A DNA stretch of 35,770 nt from a virus: positions 1 to 35,770 of IMG/VR virus record IMGVR_UViG_3300025853_000289. One strand, 5' to 3'. Of the stretch, positions 6,478-13,264 are shown piece after piece (position 1 is the stretch's first letter; every line of letters starts with the position of its first letter). Made by a program: the position numbers and the translations under genes. The notes under the pieces are model-generated. The model did no database searches. It was not told the origin of the DNA and saw nothing but the letters and a program-made list of their open reading frames with translations.

Positions 6478-6702
6478 TTATATGTCCACCTTATTCAAAT
6501 TATTATAGATCATATACAATTGAATAGCGTTTAAGCCCTTTATTTCGCCAAATTCATTAATTAGCACTTGACAATATTTACTATGTTGGTGCTGATCGGC
6601 TTGAGTGTCATCACTTAATATTGCCACTCTTTCGACAATTAACTCGTCCAGCTCTCTTTGTAGCTGATCTGGTGTTTTATCTGATTTCTTATGTAAAGTC
6701 AT
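6478..6702 (-). CDS. Small hypothetical protein
   Basis: 74 residues, helical, with two charged helices and a His/Gln-rich turn (DDTQADQHQHSKY). It overlaps the gene upstream (6689-7045) by 14 bases. No family recognised. Confidence 0.55.
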   Translation of the reverse strand: MTLHKKSDKTPDQLQRELDELIVERVAILSDDTQADQHQHSKYCQVLINEFGEIKGLNAIQLYMIYNNLNKVDI

Positions 6703-7045
6703 AAAATTTTAACTCTTTTGATATTGGAATAACATCTGATTCTTCAAATATTTCTCTCCATCCATCTAACATTGGGATTATTCTTTCAAAGTTTGAGTAA
6801 TAAATCTCAAATTCTTCTTCGAAGGGCTTTGTTACTTTTTGCAATTCTTCCAAGAAATAATCTATTACAATAAAGTTTTCAATTTCTTCTGGAGCATAAA
6901 TATAGATTATATCTTTTGTTTCATAAAACATATTATCAAAGAAGCAAAACAAAAAGATTGGAGGCATAATTTCCAAACTCGTACCATCTTTTAGTATTGT
7001 TTTGATGTCTGCATTTAATTTATTGATTAATTCTCTTTTATCCAT
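6689..7045 (-). CDS. Hypothetical acidic protein
   Basis: 118 residues, very acidic (many Glu and Asp), with hydrophobic/aromatic patches (PPIFLFCFFDNMFYETKDIIYIY). It shows no motif I recognise. It follows the zinc-ribbon gene by one base, so it belongs to the same transcript. Strongly acidic early phage proteins are sometimes DNA mimics or inhibitors, but there is no specific support here. Confidence 0.55.
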   Translation of the reverse strand: MDKRELINKLNADIKTILKDGTSLEIMPPIFLFCFFDNMFYETKDIIYIYAPEEIENFIVIDYFLEELQKVTKPFEEEFEIYYSNFERIIPMLDGWREIFEESDVIPISKELKFYDFT

Positions 7046-7046
7046 T

Positions 7047-7268
7047 TTACCACCTTTGAATAGGGCAAGACTGCTCTGCCCATTTAGTTTTTAAAGATAT
7101 TTTACAGCCACACAATCGACACTTATTTCTGAAAAGCAAGTGGAATTGATTGTGTTCGCAATTTTCACAAATTTTTAGTCTGTTTTGTCGAGTAGCGTCG
7201 TCCACTTGTTTAGCTCCTGCTTCAATATGCTTTACCAGAGCTTTGGAAAAGGATTTGATCACTTCCAA
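7047..7268 (-). CDS. Phage zinc-ribbon protein (CxxC...CxxCGC...CP)
   Basis: 73 residues. The N-terminal half is an amphipathic helix. The second half has Cys34 and Cys37 (RLKICENC), Cys50, Cys53 and Cys55 (NKCRLCGCK) and Cys68 (SCPIQRW). This layout, with a Lys-rich stretch between the last cysteines and a final CP..W, is common in small phage proteins of many hosts. Structural zinc binding is likely; the biological role is not known. Confidence 0.65.
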   Translation of the reverse strand: MEVIKSFSKALVKHIEAGAKQVDDATRQNRLKICENCEHNQFHLLFRNKCRLCGCKISLKTKWAEQSCPIQRW

Positions 7269-7507
7269 CCTCCATCATCCGAAGTTCTCAAGCTATGGAT
7301 ATATTCAAAGTTTTTGTCAAATTCTTTATAGTCTTTTTTGTAAAGTTTGTATGCTTCGGCAACTGGAGTATTTTCATCACAAATTTTTATCCAGAATGTT
7401 GAAGTAGCTTTGTATTTACCCTTTTCTTGTGAATACCACTCATAAAAATCTTCTTTTGTGATTCGTGGCTTCGGCTTTAATATTTTTTTTAGTATGAAAT
7501 TAATCAT
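7259..7507 (-). CDS. Small hypothetical protein
   Basis: 82 residues. A basic N-terminus (NFILKKILKPKPR) is followed by aromatic-rich helices (EDFYEWYSQEKGKYK) and an acidic/aromatic C-terminus. It overlaps its downstream neighbour by 10 bases and its upstream neighbour by 4 bases (ATGA), which indicates coupled translation. No family recognised. Confidence 0.55.
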   Translation of the reverse strand: MINFILKKILKPKPRITKEDFYEWYSQEKGKYKATSTFWIKICDENTPVAEAYKLYKKDYKEFDKNFEYIHSLRTSDDGGWK

Positions 7508-7713
7508 TTTTCCACCTTTACAAATTTTCGTCCTGACTGGACTGCATTGATAAAATTTTGAATATTGTAATATCTAATCTCGTAAGGTTTGCCTAATTCT
7601 GTGTGTTTCTTGCCCTCCACTTCGATTTCTTGCTCTACTCGAACAAAATCCCCAAGTTGCACAATAAAAATTGATTCTACGCCAAGCAAATCGCTATTTT
7701 GATTGTTCTTCAT
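7504..7713 (-). CDS. Small hypothetical protein
   Basis: 69 residues, mainly beta by composition (GDFVRVEQEIEVEGKKHTE), with a short helix near the end (NIQNFINAVQSG). It overlaps the small membrane-peptide gene upstream by 20 bases and the gene downstream by 4. No family recognised. Confidence 0.5.
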   Translation of the reverse strand: MKNNQNSDLLGVESIFIVQLGDFVRVEQEIEVEGKKHTELGKPYEIRYYNIQNFINAVQSGRKFVKVEK

Positions 7714-7831
7714 ATTTTCCTTTGTAAAAATGTAGCATTTTTTCTAAAAATTCCATTCTTTTTTGAGCTTTATAATTTACGATAATTTGGAATATCATTA
7801 TTGCAATTATAATTAATAATAATATTGTCAT
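7694..7831 (-). CDS. 45-residue single-span membrane peptide
   Basis: The product starts MTILLLIIIAIMIFQIIV and continues with a charged amphipathic helix (KAQKRMEFLEKMLHFYKGK). One membrane segment covers residues 2-18. The ATG overlaps the stop of the 7828 gene in an ATGA arrangement, and the 3' end overlaps the next gene by 20 bases, so it fits the operon exactly. Function unknown; small early membrane peptides of phages may alter host envelope functions. Confidence 0.6.
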   Translation of the reverse strand: MTILLLIIIAIMIFQIIVNYKAQKRMEFLEKMLHFYKGKYEEQSK

Positions 7832-8349
7832 TCTTGCTCCTCTAATTTTGTTTGATTCATATTAAATTCTTGAGTAAAATACGGCTCTGGATTGTTTTGG
7901 AGTTTATCAGTAAAATAGGTTTGATAAAGATTTGCCAGAGCCGAATCTGGATATAATTTAATAAATAATTCAAGAGATTTTTTGAGATTTAAGTTATATT
8001 TTAGATCAAAATTTTTAGTCATATAGACAATTGTACTCCAATTTTTCTTAAAAATATTTGCAATTGCTACTTTAGTGTAACCTCTATAAAATAGATCCAT
8101 ATAGATAATTTTACGACAATTTATAATTAGCTCTTTTCTGCTGATAGATCTTAATTTGTCATAATCAATCCCACTTAACTCAAGAAATCTTTTATATCTT
8201 TTCAGTACCTCTATATCTGTTTTTTCTATTTCTTTGACTTTTTTTCGGTAATCTGGGATCAATATTTCAGTTAATTTCTTAATATTCATATTAATATTAA
8301 TATCAATAACTTTGATCCTATTGGCTAATATTTGATTGTAAGTAAGCAA
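7828..8349 (-). CDS. DnaA C-terminal-like helix-turn-helix protein
   Basis: 173 residues. Residues 70-113 (SRKELIINCRK, then YRGYTKVAIANIFKKNWSTIVYM) resemble the DNA-binding domain of DnaA: a helix, then a helix-turn-helix ending in a [ST]-T-[IV]-x-[YH]-x-x-K/N pattern as in DnaA's DHSTVIHA. There is no ATPase domain. Short DnaA-HTH-like proteins are frequent in Bacteroidetes phages. A role in replication control or transcription is inferred. The C-terminus is helical and polar. Its stop is coupled to the membrane-peptide gene (ATGA). Confidence 0.45.
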   Translation of the reverse strand: MLTYNQILANRIKVIDININMNIKKLTEILIPDYRKKVKEIEKTDIEVLKRYKRFLELSGIDYDKLRSISRKELIINCRKIIYMDLFYRGYTKVAIANIFKKNWSTIVYMTKNFDLKYNLNLKKSLELFIKLYPDSALANLYQTYFTDKLQNNPEPYFTQEFNMNQTKLEEQE

Positions 8350-8354
8350 TTAGT

Positions 8355-8456
8355 TTATCCAACAATAGATTTAACACAAGCTACAATAAAAATACTTGCA
8401 CCAATTCCAAATAGAAATATAATTCCACCAACTAAAATTTCAAGTTTCTTTTTCAT
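8355..8456 (-). CDS. 33-residue single-span membrane peptide
   Basis: Product: basic start MKKKLEIL followed by one hydrophobic segment (VGGIIFLFGIGASIFIVAC) and KSIVG. Its ATG overlaps the stop codon of the HTH regulator gene (ATGA at 8453-8456), so translation is coupled. It ends six bases before the next gene starts. This is the second very short membrane peptide in this operon. Confidence 0.55.
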   Translation of the reverse strand: MKKKLEILVGGIIFLFGIGASIFIVACVKSIVG

Positions 8457-8926
8457 TCTTCATCTCCTTTGATTTCCAAGTCATCTGGAGGAGTATTATC
8501 CCCTCCTTGACTTGTTTTATCCTCATCTGGATTCTGGGGGGAAGCCAGTTCAGATATTTTTATATTTAATTTTTCAATTTGATTTTCAAGCTCTTTAATC
8601 TTTTGATCTCTGGCTATAATATCCTGATGTAATTTTTTTTTATTGTGAGTTATGGCATTGTTGTAAGTAACAGAATATACATAATCATTAAAGTTAGTAT
8701 TTGGAAATTTTTGATAAAAAGCTAATTCCAATGTTTTAAAATCATTTCTATTTAATTTTTTTGTTGTATCTCCATTCAATTTGTTATCCAGCCACCTTTC
8801 AGATCTACCAATTAATTTAGAATATTGTCTATAATTCCATCCAATTGACTTTATAATTTCTGGTATAGTGGTGTGGTAGTCCAGATTTTCGGTAATAAAC
8901 TTGTTTATTTTGTTCTTTTCAGTCAT
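8453..8926 (-). CDS. HTH regulator with coiled coil and acidic tail
   Basis: 157 residues. Residues 22-70 form a helix-turn-helix of the lambda-repressor kind (NYRQYSKLIGRSERWLDNKL, where the recognition helix follows LIGRS). Residues about 95-128 are a coiled coil (RDQKIKELENQIEKLNIKIS). The C-terminus is acidic and Pro/Gly-rich. This fits a dimeric DNA-binding regulator. It is the first gene downstream of the promoter at 8998-9029 and heads the long minus-strand operon running to 4153, so it may control it. Target sites are unknown. Confidence 0.6.
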   Translation of the reverse strand: MTEKNKINKFITENLDYHTTIPEIIKSIGWNYRQYSKLIGRSERWLDNKLNGDTTKKLNRNDFKTLELAFYQKFPNTNFNDYVYSVTYNNAITHNKKKLHQDIIARDQKIKELENQIEKLNIKISELASPQNPDEDKTSQGGDNTPPDDLEIKGDEE

Positions 8927-8997
8927 TATTTAGTTAAAAGTTAGTTGATGAAAGTTGATTGAAAGTTTTTAAAAGTATTTTGATAGTTGTTAATATG

Positions 8998-9029
8998 CAA
9001 ATTTACTAAAAAAGTTTCATTATAGCAAA
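8998..9029 (-). promoter_or_regulatory. Minus-strand promoter with conserved spacer
   Basis: On the minus strand TTTG (9026-9029), 20-base spacer, TAAATTTG (8998-9005). The spacer holds TGAAACTTTTTTAG, shared with 12393-12423 and 2486-2518. It precedes the 8926 gene by about 70 bases. Confidence 0.7.
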
Positions 9030-9060
9030 TTTTTTTTATGGTTTTTATGAATTTTTTTTA

Positions 9061-10473
9061 TTAAAATTCGGATTCTTCATTGTCATCTTCAAAATGGCTT
9101 GTGTTTGTTTCTTGGATCGAATGATTAAATGTGTCTAATTTTGTAAGATTATGAGTTTTTGGATTTGAATATAAAAATTCTGATCCAGTTCCATCTCCAT
9201 TTCTGTTTTTTGCTAAAATTATTTCAGTAATATTGTGAGAACTTAATCTGTTCCTATTAATTTCAATTTCTTTTTCCCCATAATATTCTGGTCTATGTAT
9301 AAAAATAACCGAATCAGCATCTTCTTCAAATGCTCCTGACTGCTTTAAATTACTTAAATCTGGTTTTTTACCTGCTTGTTTGGTAGTTTCTCTGTTTAAT
9401 TGTAGTAATTCAATAATTGAAATATTATATTCGAGGGCTATTTGCTTTGTAAAATTTGAAATAAAAGTCATTTCAATTGTTTTACTCTCCATTGACCTTT
9501 CAACTTTCATCAATCCCACGTGATCAATTACTATATATCTTAAATTAAATTTCTTGATTAATTCTTTTATTCGAGATTTTAATTTTTCAGGAGTAAGTGA
9601 TGGTATCATTTCCACGTGATATGTATTTTTCAAGTCGTGAATTGTTCCTAAAAAATCAAATACTTTTTTTTCTTCGTCTAAAGTTAATTCACCCTCTTTC
9701 AATTGCCTTGTGTTTATTCCAGTATGGATTTGAATATGTCTAAACATTGATTGTTCAGGTGTCATTTCGAGAGTAAAATATGCTCCAACGTGTGATTCTT
9801 TTATACTCCATTTGTAAGTTAATATTTTTGCCAAATGAGATTTTCCCATCGAGGGTCGTCCTGCCACAATAACAACATCTCCCCTTTCAATTCCACCAAG
9901 TCTTTTGTCTGTTTCAGCCCAGCCAGTATATAACCGATCATTGTTTTTATTGTCCATTCTTTTCAAAATTTCATCATAAATTATTTTAGCAAGTTCAGTA
10001 CCATAATAAGATTTTGATGTTTTAAATTCAATTGAATTTTCAAGATCGTGGATGGTTTGATAAATTGTTGATGTGATTTCTTCGTTGCTTTCAATGTCTT
10101 TATATAGTTTGTAAGCAATTGAAATACCTTGCCTTTGCATATATTTTTCAATTAAGATTACGCAATGGACTTGGAAATGAGCAGTTGCTGGAATTTCTTT
10201 GTTGATTTGAGCTAAATATTTCAATGGTACTTCATTTTCCAACTTATCTTTTTTTATATATTCATAAACAGAAACTAAATCAATATCAATATTCAATGAA
10301 AACATTTTTGTAAATATTTCAAAAATTATTTTATGTTTAGAGTTGTAAAAATGATCTGAAGTAATGCCTAATTCGGTAATTTTCATAAAAGTATCTTGTT
10401 TCCACAATATCGCTACAATTACTATCTTTTCTGATTCAGGTGCGTTTGGTAAAGGTTTATTTCCTAATTTCAT
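9061..10473 (-). CDS. dnaB: Replicative DNA helicase, DnaB type
   Basis: 470 residues, near normal length for DnaB. The N-terminal helical domain (about 10-150, PNAPESEKIVIVAIL and DHFYNSKHKIIFE) is followed by the RecA-fold ATPase. Walker A is GRPSMGKS (205-212). Walker B is in YIVIDHVGLM, and the C-terminal signature is LNRE...KKPDLSNLKQSGAFEEDAD followed by FIHRPEYY. It unwinds DNA 5' to 3' at the phage fork as a hexamer. The upstream gene is the likely initiator/loader, and the two overlap by 4 bases. The polar tail after about 440 is typical of phage versions. No primase is recognisable, so priming probably uses the host enzyme. Confidence 0.95.
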   Translation of the reverse strand: MKLGNKPLPNAPESEKIVIVAILWKQDTFMKITELGITSDHFYNSKHKIIFEIFTKMFSLNIDIDLVSVYEYIKKDKLENEVPLKYLAQINKEIPATAHFQVHCVILIEKYMQRQGISIAYKLYKDIESNEEITSTIYQTIHDLENSIEFKTSKSYYGTELAKIIYDEILKRMDNKNNDRLYTGWAETDKRLGGIERGDVVIVAGRPSMGKSHLAKILTYKWSIKESHVGAYFTLEMTPEQSMFRHIQIHTGINTRQLKEGELTLDEEKKVFDFLGTIHDLKNTYHVEMIPSLTPEKLKSRIKELIKKFNLRYIVIDHVGLMKVERSMESKTIEMTFISNFTKQIALEYNISIIELLQLNRETTKQAGKKPDLSNLKQSGAFEEDADSVIFIHRPEYYGEKEIEINRNRLSSHNITEIILAKNRNGDGTGSEFLYSNPKTHNLTKLDTFNHSIQETNTSHFEDDNEESEF

Positions 10474-11366
10474 TTTCTACCCTTTAAATATTGATCTGTA
10501 AATTTATTTAAGACTGTGTAAAGTTTACCCACTTTATATCCAGTTTCCATTTTATCATCTAATTCAGAGGCAATCTGGACTAAAGTATATTTATCCACTC
10601 TATTTAAAAGTATATTTTCTTGTTCTTCTGATATTGGAGTTAATTTTTTTAAATGAATTGACTTTTCTTTGATCCATCTTTGAAAAAAAGAATTGTGAGT
10701 GAGTGTGTCAGGCGAAAGATTTTTCGCCACACTCTCCTTTCCTTTACTTTCCTTTCCTTTCCTTTCCTTTCCTTTATCAAAAATGCCCGACTTTTCGCCA
10801 TCTATGTCGGGCAGAGTGTTAAATTTGTCGGACGAAGTGTAGTTTATTAAATCTTTAAAAGTCATAGTTGCCAACTTATCCACGTTAATTTCTAATGACT
10901 TATAAAGAATAATGCAATTTGTTTTATCAAAACTATAAATATATACTTTTAACCTATCTCTTGTAATAAACTCATAGATTTCAGCAAAGTTTATTAATAA
11001 ATATTCATTTATCAATTCAATTTTAATTCTGGATTTCCCAGCATCAAGAAATATTTTCTGAATAGATTTGCTTGTAAGAATATTATATTTTTCAAATAGC
11101 TCTTTATTAAAAAGTCCAACTTCAATACATTTTTCAACAATTTTTTTTATTTCATCCACTTCAATATGGTAAGTGTCAGAAATTGAATAAATATTTTCTT
11201 TAGTAAATTCTAAAAAATATCCATTATCATAAATTTCAGTTAAAATCTGTAAATATCTTTGTGGAGCTATCTCATTAATTTCTTTTCGGAGAGTAATTAT
11301 TTTTGAGTCTTTCCAAAATTTCATTGATAATGGAAAGTAAAGAAGTCCAGCAGTATTATAAGCCAC
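10470..11366 (-). CDS. Replication initiation/loader protein, Lin1244/Lin1753 (DUF4373) N-terminal type
   Basis: 298 residues. The N-terminus (YFPLSMKFWKDSKIITLRKE, then QRYLQILTEIYDNGYFL, then VEKCIEVGLFNKELFEKYNILTSKSIQK) matches the DUF4373 domain of phage replication proteins, a winged-helix related to DnaD/RepA. The middle carries a KGKERKGKESKGKES linker encoded by a pentanucleotide tandem repeat. The C-terminal domain (about 225-298) is helical, DnaD-like, and probably contacts the helicase encoded next. The overlap with dnaB (4 bases) supports a joint role. The linker-coding DNA with two flanking hairpins may be the replication origin. Confidence 0.75.
   Translation of the reverse strand: MAYNTAGLLYFPLSMKFWKDSKIITLRKEINEIAPQRYLQILTEIYDNGYFLEFTKENIYSISDTYHIEVDEIKKIVEKCIEVGLFNKELFEKYNILTSKSIQKIFLDAGKSRIKIELINEYLLINFAEIYEFITRDRLKVYIYSFDKTNCIILYKSLEINVDKLATMTFKDLINYTSSDKFNTLPDIDGEKSGIFDKGKERKGKESKGKESVAKNLSPDTLTHNSFFQRWIKEKSIHLKKLTPISEEQENILLNRVDKYTLVQIASELDDKMETGYKVGKLYTVLNKFTDQYLKGRK
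10701..10734. other. Hairpin inside the replication gene (candidate origin element)
   Basis: Inner stem GGCGAAA / TTTCGCC with loop GATT, extended outside by GAGTGT / ACACTC across a small bulge. It is unusually GC-rich for this DNA. It flanks the pentanucleotide array on one side. Confidence 0.6.
10736..10775. repeat. Pentanucleotide tandem repeat (CCTTT)x8, one unit changed
   Basis: Eight units of CCTTT (AAAGG on the coding strand), the third being ACTTT. It lies within the replication protein gene. The unit length is not a multiple of three, so gain or loss of one unit would shift the frame. It is also a plausible iteron or unwinding element. Confidence 0.9.
10785..10812. other. Second hairpin inside the replication gene
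   Basis: Perfect 7-bp stem GCCCGAC / GTCGGGC with a 14-base loop. Together with 10701-10734 it brackets the pentanucleotide array. Confidence 0.55.
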
Positions 11367-11388
11367 GTGATCCCCCAGAATATTTTGA

Positions 11389-11610
11389 TTAAATTTTATA
11401 TATTTTGTCAGCAGGAACTAAATAATTAAATTTAGTTTTAACATCATTAAAGTCAAGCATAGTAATTTTAGCACATAAGTCATTATAAACTTTTTTATAG
11501 CCCTTTAATATATATCTATAAGGTTTTACTAAATTGTTATTATCAACTTCCCTACATTCAATTGTAACTGATACAATTGTGCCTATCTTAAATCTTTTAA
11601 TTTTATCCAT
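11389..11610 (-). CDS. Small hypothetical protein
   Basis: 73 residues, mostly beta by pattern (IGTIVSVTIECREVD, YRYILKGYKKV), suggesting a small barrel. It is in the replication operon, two bases after the previous stop. No family recognised; a nucleic-acid-binding barrel is a possibility only. Confidence 0.55.
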   Translation of the reverse strand: MDKIKRFKIGTIVSVTIECREVDNNNLVKPYRYILKGYKKVYNDLCAKITMLDFNDVKTKFNYLVPADKIYKI

Positions 11611-11612
11611 AT

Positions 11613-11864
11613 TTAATTTAAGCTAATATTTGGTTTAACATTTAATTTTTGAGCATATTCTAAAATGTCAATTAATCTTGTCAATCGGTTTATTTGTAAG
11701 TCTATGTTTTTATCGGTAGGTCTGGCAAGTCGATCTTGTCTTAATTTTACAATTAAATTTTTATATTGACTTATGTAATCTTTAAAATCGTAATCTAAAA
11801 GCAAAAGTTCAAAAGATCCAATCGTTTGATTAATAAGTGTTTGGAGAATTTGGTTGTTATCCAT
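11613..11864 (-). CDS. Small hypothetical helical protein
   Basis: 83 residues, all-helical by composition (SQYKNLIVKLRQDRLARP, then LQINRLTRLIDILEYAQKL). Its ATG overlaps the stop of the preceding 44-residue gene (TAATG), and AGAGAGGAAAAATTA provides the ribosome-binding site. No family recognised. Confidence 0.55.
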   Translation of the reverse strand: MDNNQILQTLINQTIGSFELLLLDYDFKDYISQYKNLIVKLRQDRLARPTDKNIDLQINRLTRLIDILEYAQKLNVKPNISLN

Positions 11865-11998
11865 TAATTTTTCCTCTCTGGTTGGTTAATTAATAATTTT
11901 TCTAATTCAATTATAATTTTAGTATAATTTTCTAAAAATTTCAGTCCTGCAACTGCAATGATTTCAGATGTTAAAATATTTTTATATTTAATTTTCAT
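11864..11998 (-). CDS. 44-residue small protein
   Basis: Product starts MKIKYKNILTSEIIAVAGL and continues as a hydrophobic/amphipathic helix (KFLENYTKIIIELEKLL). Both ends overlap neighbours by one base in TAATG junctions (start in the stop of the HTH gene, stop in the start of the next), so the reading frame fits tightly into the operon. Function unknown. Confidence 0.5.
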   Translation of the reverse strand: MKIKYKNILTSEIIAVAGLKFLENYTKIIIELEKLLINQPERKN

Positions 11999-12297
11999 TA
12001 ATTTAATGGTTTGAAGATGTTTGTAATTCTTAAATCATTAAAATTATTTGGAAAATCAATATGAAATAGTTGATCTGCAAATTCGGATATTGACTTTCTG
12101 GAGATTTTAACTCCTTTGGTAGAGTTTACTGCTTTTAAAACTCCATACTTAATCAAATCAATAATTTTAGGTTTATCAATCCTTAATATTTGACTTGCCT
12201 CCTCAATAGTAACTATTTCACTTGTTTTTAGTTTAAATTTTCTATCCTGATTGGCTAAATATCTTAATGCTTCTTTCTCAAAGTTTTGATTTTCCAT
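11998..12297 (-). CDS. Excisionase-family HTH DNA-binding protein
   Basis: 99 residues. Residues 28-73 (IVTIEEASQILRIDKPKIIDLI, then YGVLKAV, then VKISRKSISEF) match the MerR/excisionase-type winged helix (HTH_17). It is the first gene of the replication operon, next to a region that looks like an attachment site. It could be a recombination directionality factor or an early regulator. No integrase is found in the window, so an Xis role would need an enzyme supplied by the host or another element. Transcribed from the promoter at 12393-12423. Confidence 0.65.
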   Translation of the reverse strand: MENQNFEKEALRYLANQDRKFKLKTSEIVTIEEASQILRIDKPKIIDLIKYGVLKAVNSTKGVKISRKSISEFADQLFHIDFPNNFNDLRITNIFKPLN

Positions 12298-12392
12298 AAC
12301 ATTTGACTATTTTTGTGAAATAAATATGTAATTCTTTAGTATTATAAAGAGTAAGTGTTAATATTTTTTATAATACTCAGATTATTTTACTG

Positions 12393-12423
12393 CAAAACTA
12401 TGAAAAAGTTTCAATATATCAAA
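12393..12423 (-). promoter_or_regulatory. Minus-strand promoter of the replication operon
   Basis: On the minus strand TTTG (12420-12423), 19-base spacer containing TTGAAACTTTTT, TAGTTTTG (12393-12400). It lies about 95 bases before the excisionase-like gene and has the same spacer core as 8998-9029. Confidence 0.7.
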
Positions 12424-12512
12424 ATAAATTTTCAACAATTTTTAGTGATTAAAATGAAAAACAAAAACTACATAAAGGCAAACTCTTATTTTTTAAATAA
12501 TTTAGATGAGTT

Positions 12513-12530
12513 GCTCCATATAAAAATGGA
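12513..12530. other. Small inverted repeat in the non-coding region
   Basis: CTCCAT / ATGGAG with loop ATAAAA. No good T-run follows, so it is not a clear terminator. It may be a protein-binding site. Confidence 0.4.
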
Positions 12531-12554
12531 GTAAAATTTATTTTTAAATAAAAA

Positions 12555-12572
12555 TGCACTAAAAACGCACCA
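12555..12572. repeat. Arm-type-like repeat, copy 1 (TGCAC-n-AAAAA-n-GCACCA)
   Basis: 18 bases differing at two positions from 12797-12814. Each copy itself contains two GCAC elements separated by an A-run. The pair brackets the tRNA-like segment at 12701-12746, as arm sites bracket a core in phage attachment sites. The surrounding stretch 12298-12814 has no gene. Confidence 0.55.
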
Positions 12573-12700
12573 CTTTTTTTCAACACTTACACCTCACAAC
12601 ACTTCATAATACTTTTAACTATATTGAAGCAATTTACCCACGATTGTTTGCAAACATAATATTTTCAATGAACTAACTGAAAAATAATAAGTTATTTTTA

Positions 12701-12746
12701 GTACACACAAAAGGATTTGAACACCAAACTTTCTGATCCGTAGTTG
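12701..12746 (-). other. tRNA 3'-half-like segment, attP-core candidate
   Basis: On the minus strand it reads CTACGGA (an anticodon-loop form, anticodon ACG, Arg), TCAGA (3' anticodon stem), a variable-loop-length stretch, then GTTCAAATCC (T-loop-like) and ends TGTGTAC. The matching 5' anticodon stem is absent and the T stem is imperfect. A tRNA half with no 5' half is what an attachment site retains. This is inference from pattern only. Confidence 0.4.
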
Positions 12747-12778
12747 TTGGATTTTTCTTTGTAAATGTAGTATATTTG
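12747..12778 (+). promoter_or_regulatory. Candidate late promoter
   Basis: TTG (12747-12749), 21-base spacer, TATATTTG (12771-12778). Transcription would begin near 12783 and run into the virion block. It is the only consensus-like plus-strand promoter I see between 12300 and the first late gene. Confidence 0.5.
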
Positions 12779-12796
12779 TACATTGTTGTTTTACAA

Positions 12797-12814
12797 TGCA
12801 CCAAAAATGCACCA
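12797..12814. repeat. Arm-type-like repeat, copy 2
   Basis: See the copy at 12555-12572. This copy ends directly at the ATG of the first late gene and lies in the predicted 5' leader, so a protein bound here could block late transcription or translation. Confidence 0.55.
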
Positions 12815-13072
12815 ATGAAAAAACTTCACGAAAAAAAAATCATCACAATTCAAGCAATTCAATTACTCTGGGAAAGAAATCCAGACTCTTCTCTTTATCA
12901 AATATCAAAATTAATCTATTCGACTGCAAGATCTAAAAATATAAAACTTGGATTCTCCTGCAAAAATTTCAAATCTTTTTACGACTCTGTTTTAAAATTT
13001 TCAAAAAATTCAGTTAGTCCACTTCTTATAAATCCCAATATTTTGAACGAATTAGAGCAATCCGAAGTATGA
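12815..13072 (+). CDS. Hypothetical protein, first gene of late block
   Basis: 85 residues from ATG 12815 (an in-frame ATG at 12776 lies in the promoter and is unlikely). Basic and helical: ITIQAIQLLWERNPDSS, then YQISKLIYSTARSK. The pattern hints at a DNA-binding protein but I cannot name a family. Being first behind the late promoter, it could regulate late genes or be a minor virion protein. Confidence 0.5.
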   Translation: MKKLHEKKIITIQAIQLLWERNPDSSLYQISKLIYSTARSKNIKLGFSCKNFKSFYDSVLKFSKNSVSPLLINPNILNELEQSEV

Positions 13073-13109
13073 CAATTAAAAATGAGTGTCTTATATAGTA
13101 GGTATTGTT

Positions 13110-13262
13110 ATGCTTAATGAAGTAGTTAGTTATTCAGATAAGGAATTTATGTCAATGAGAAAAATTGGCAAAGATCCTTTATTGAAAAGCAAACGCAATG
13201 AGGAGTACCAATTAAGGAAATTATTACCTAAAGATATATTAAAAAAATTTAAAAGGAAATAG
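13110..13262 (+). CDS. 50-residue basic protein
   Basis: The product is strongly basic (MSMRKIGKDPLLKSKRN, then LRKLLPKDILKKFKRK). It ends two bases before the next gene, which supports its reality. The ribosome-binding site is weak (GTAGG). Possibly binds nucleic acid; function unknown. Confidence 0.45.
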   Translation: MLNEVVSYSDKEFMSMRKIGKDPLLKSKRNEEYQLRKLLPKDILKKFKRK

Positions 13263-13264
13263 TT

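Noticed and set aside
10736-10775. CRISPR-like repeat array
   Set aside because: The units are five bases with no spacers, and the array lies inside a coding sequence.
12701-12746. A functional tRNA gene
   Set aside because: Only the 3' half pattern is present. The 5' anticodon stem and D arm are missing and the T stem is imperfect.
12615-12815. Minus-strand open frame across the non-coding region
   Set aside because: It runs through the late promoter, the arm repeat and the tRNA-like segment, has unlikely composition and no start signal.
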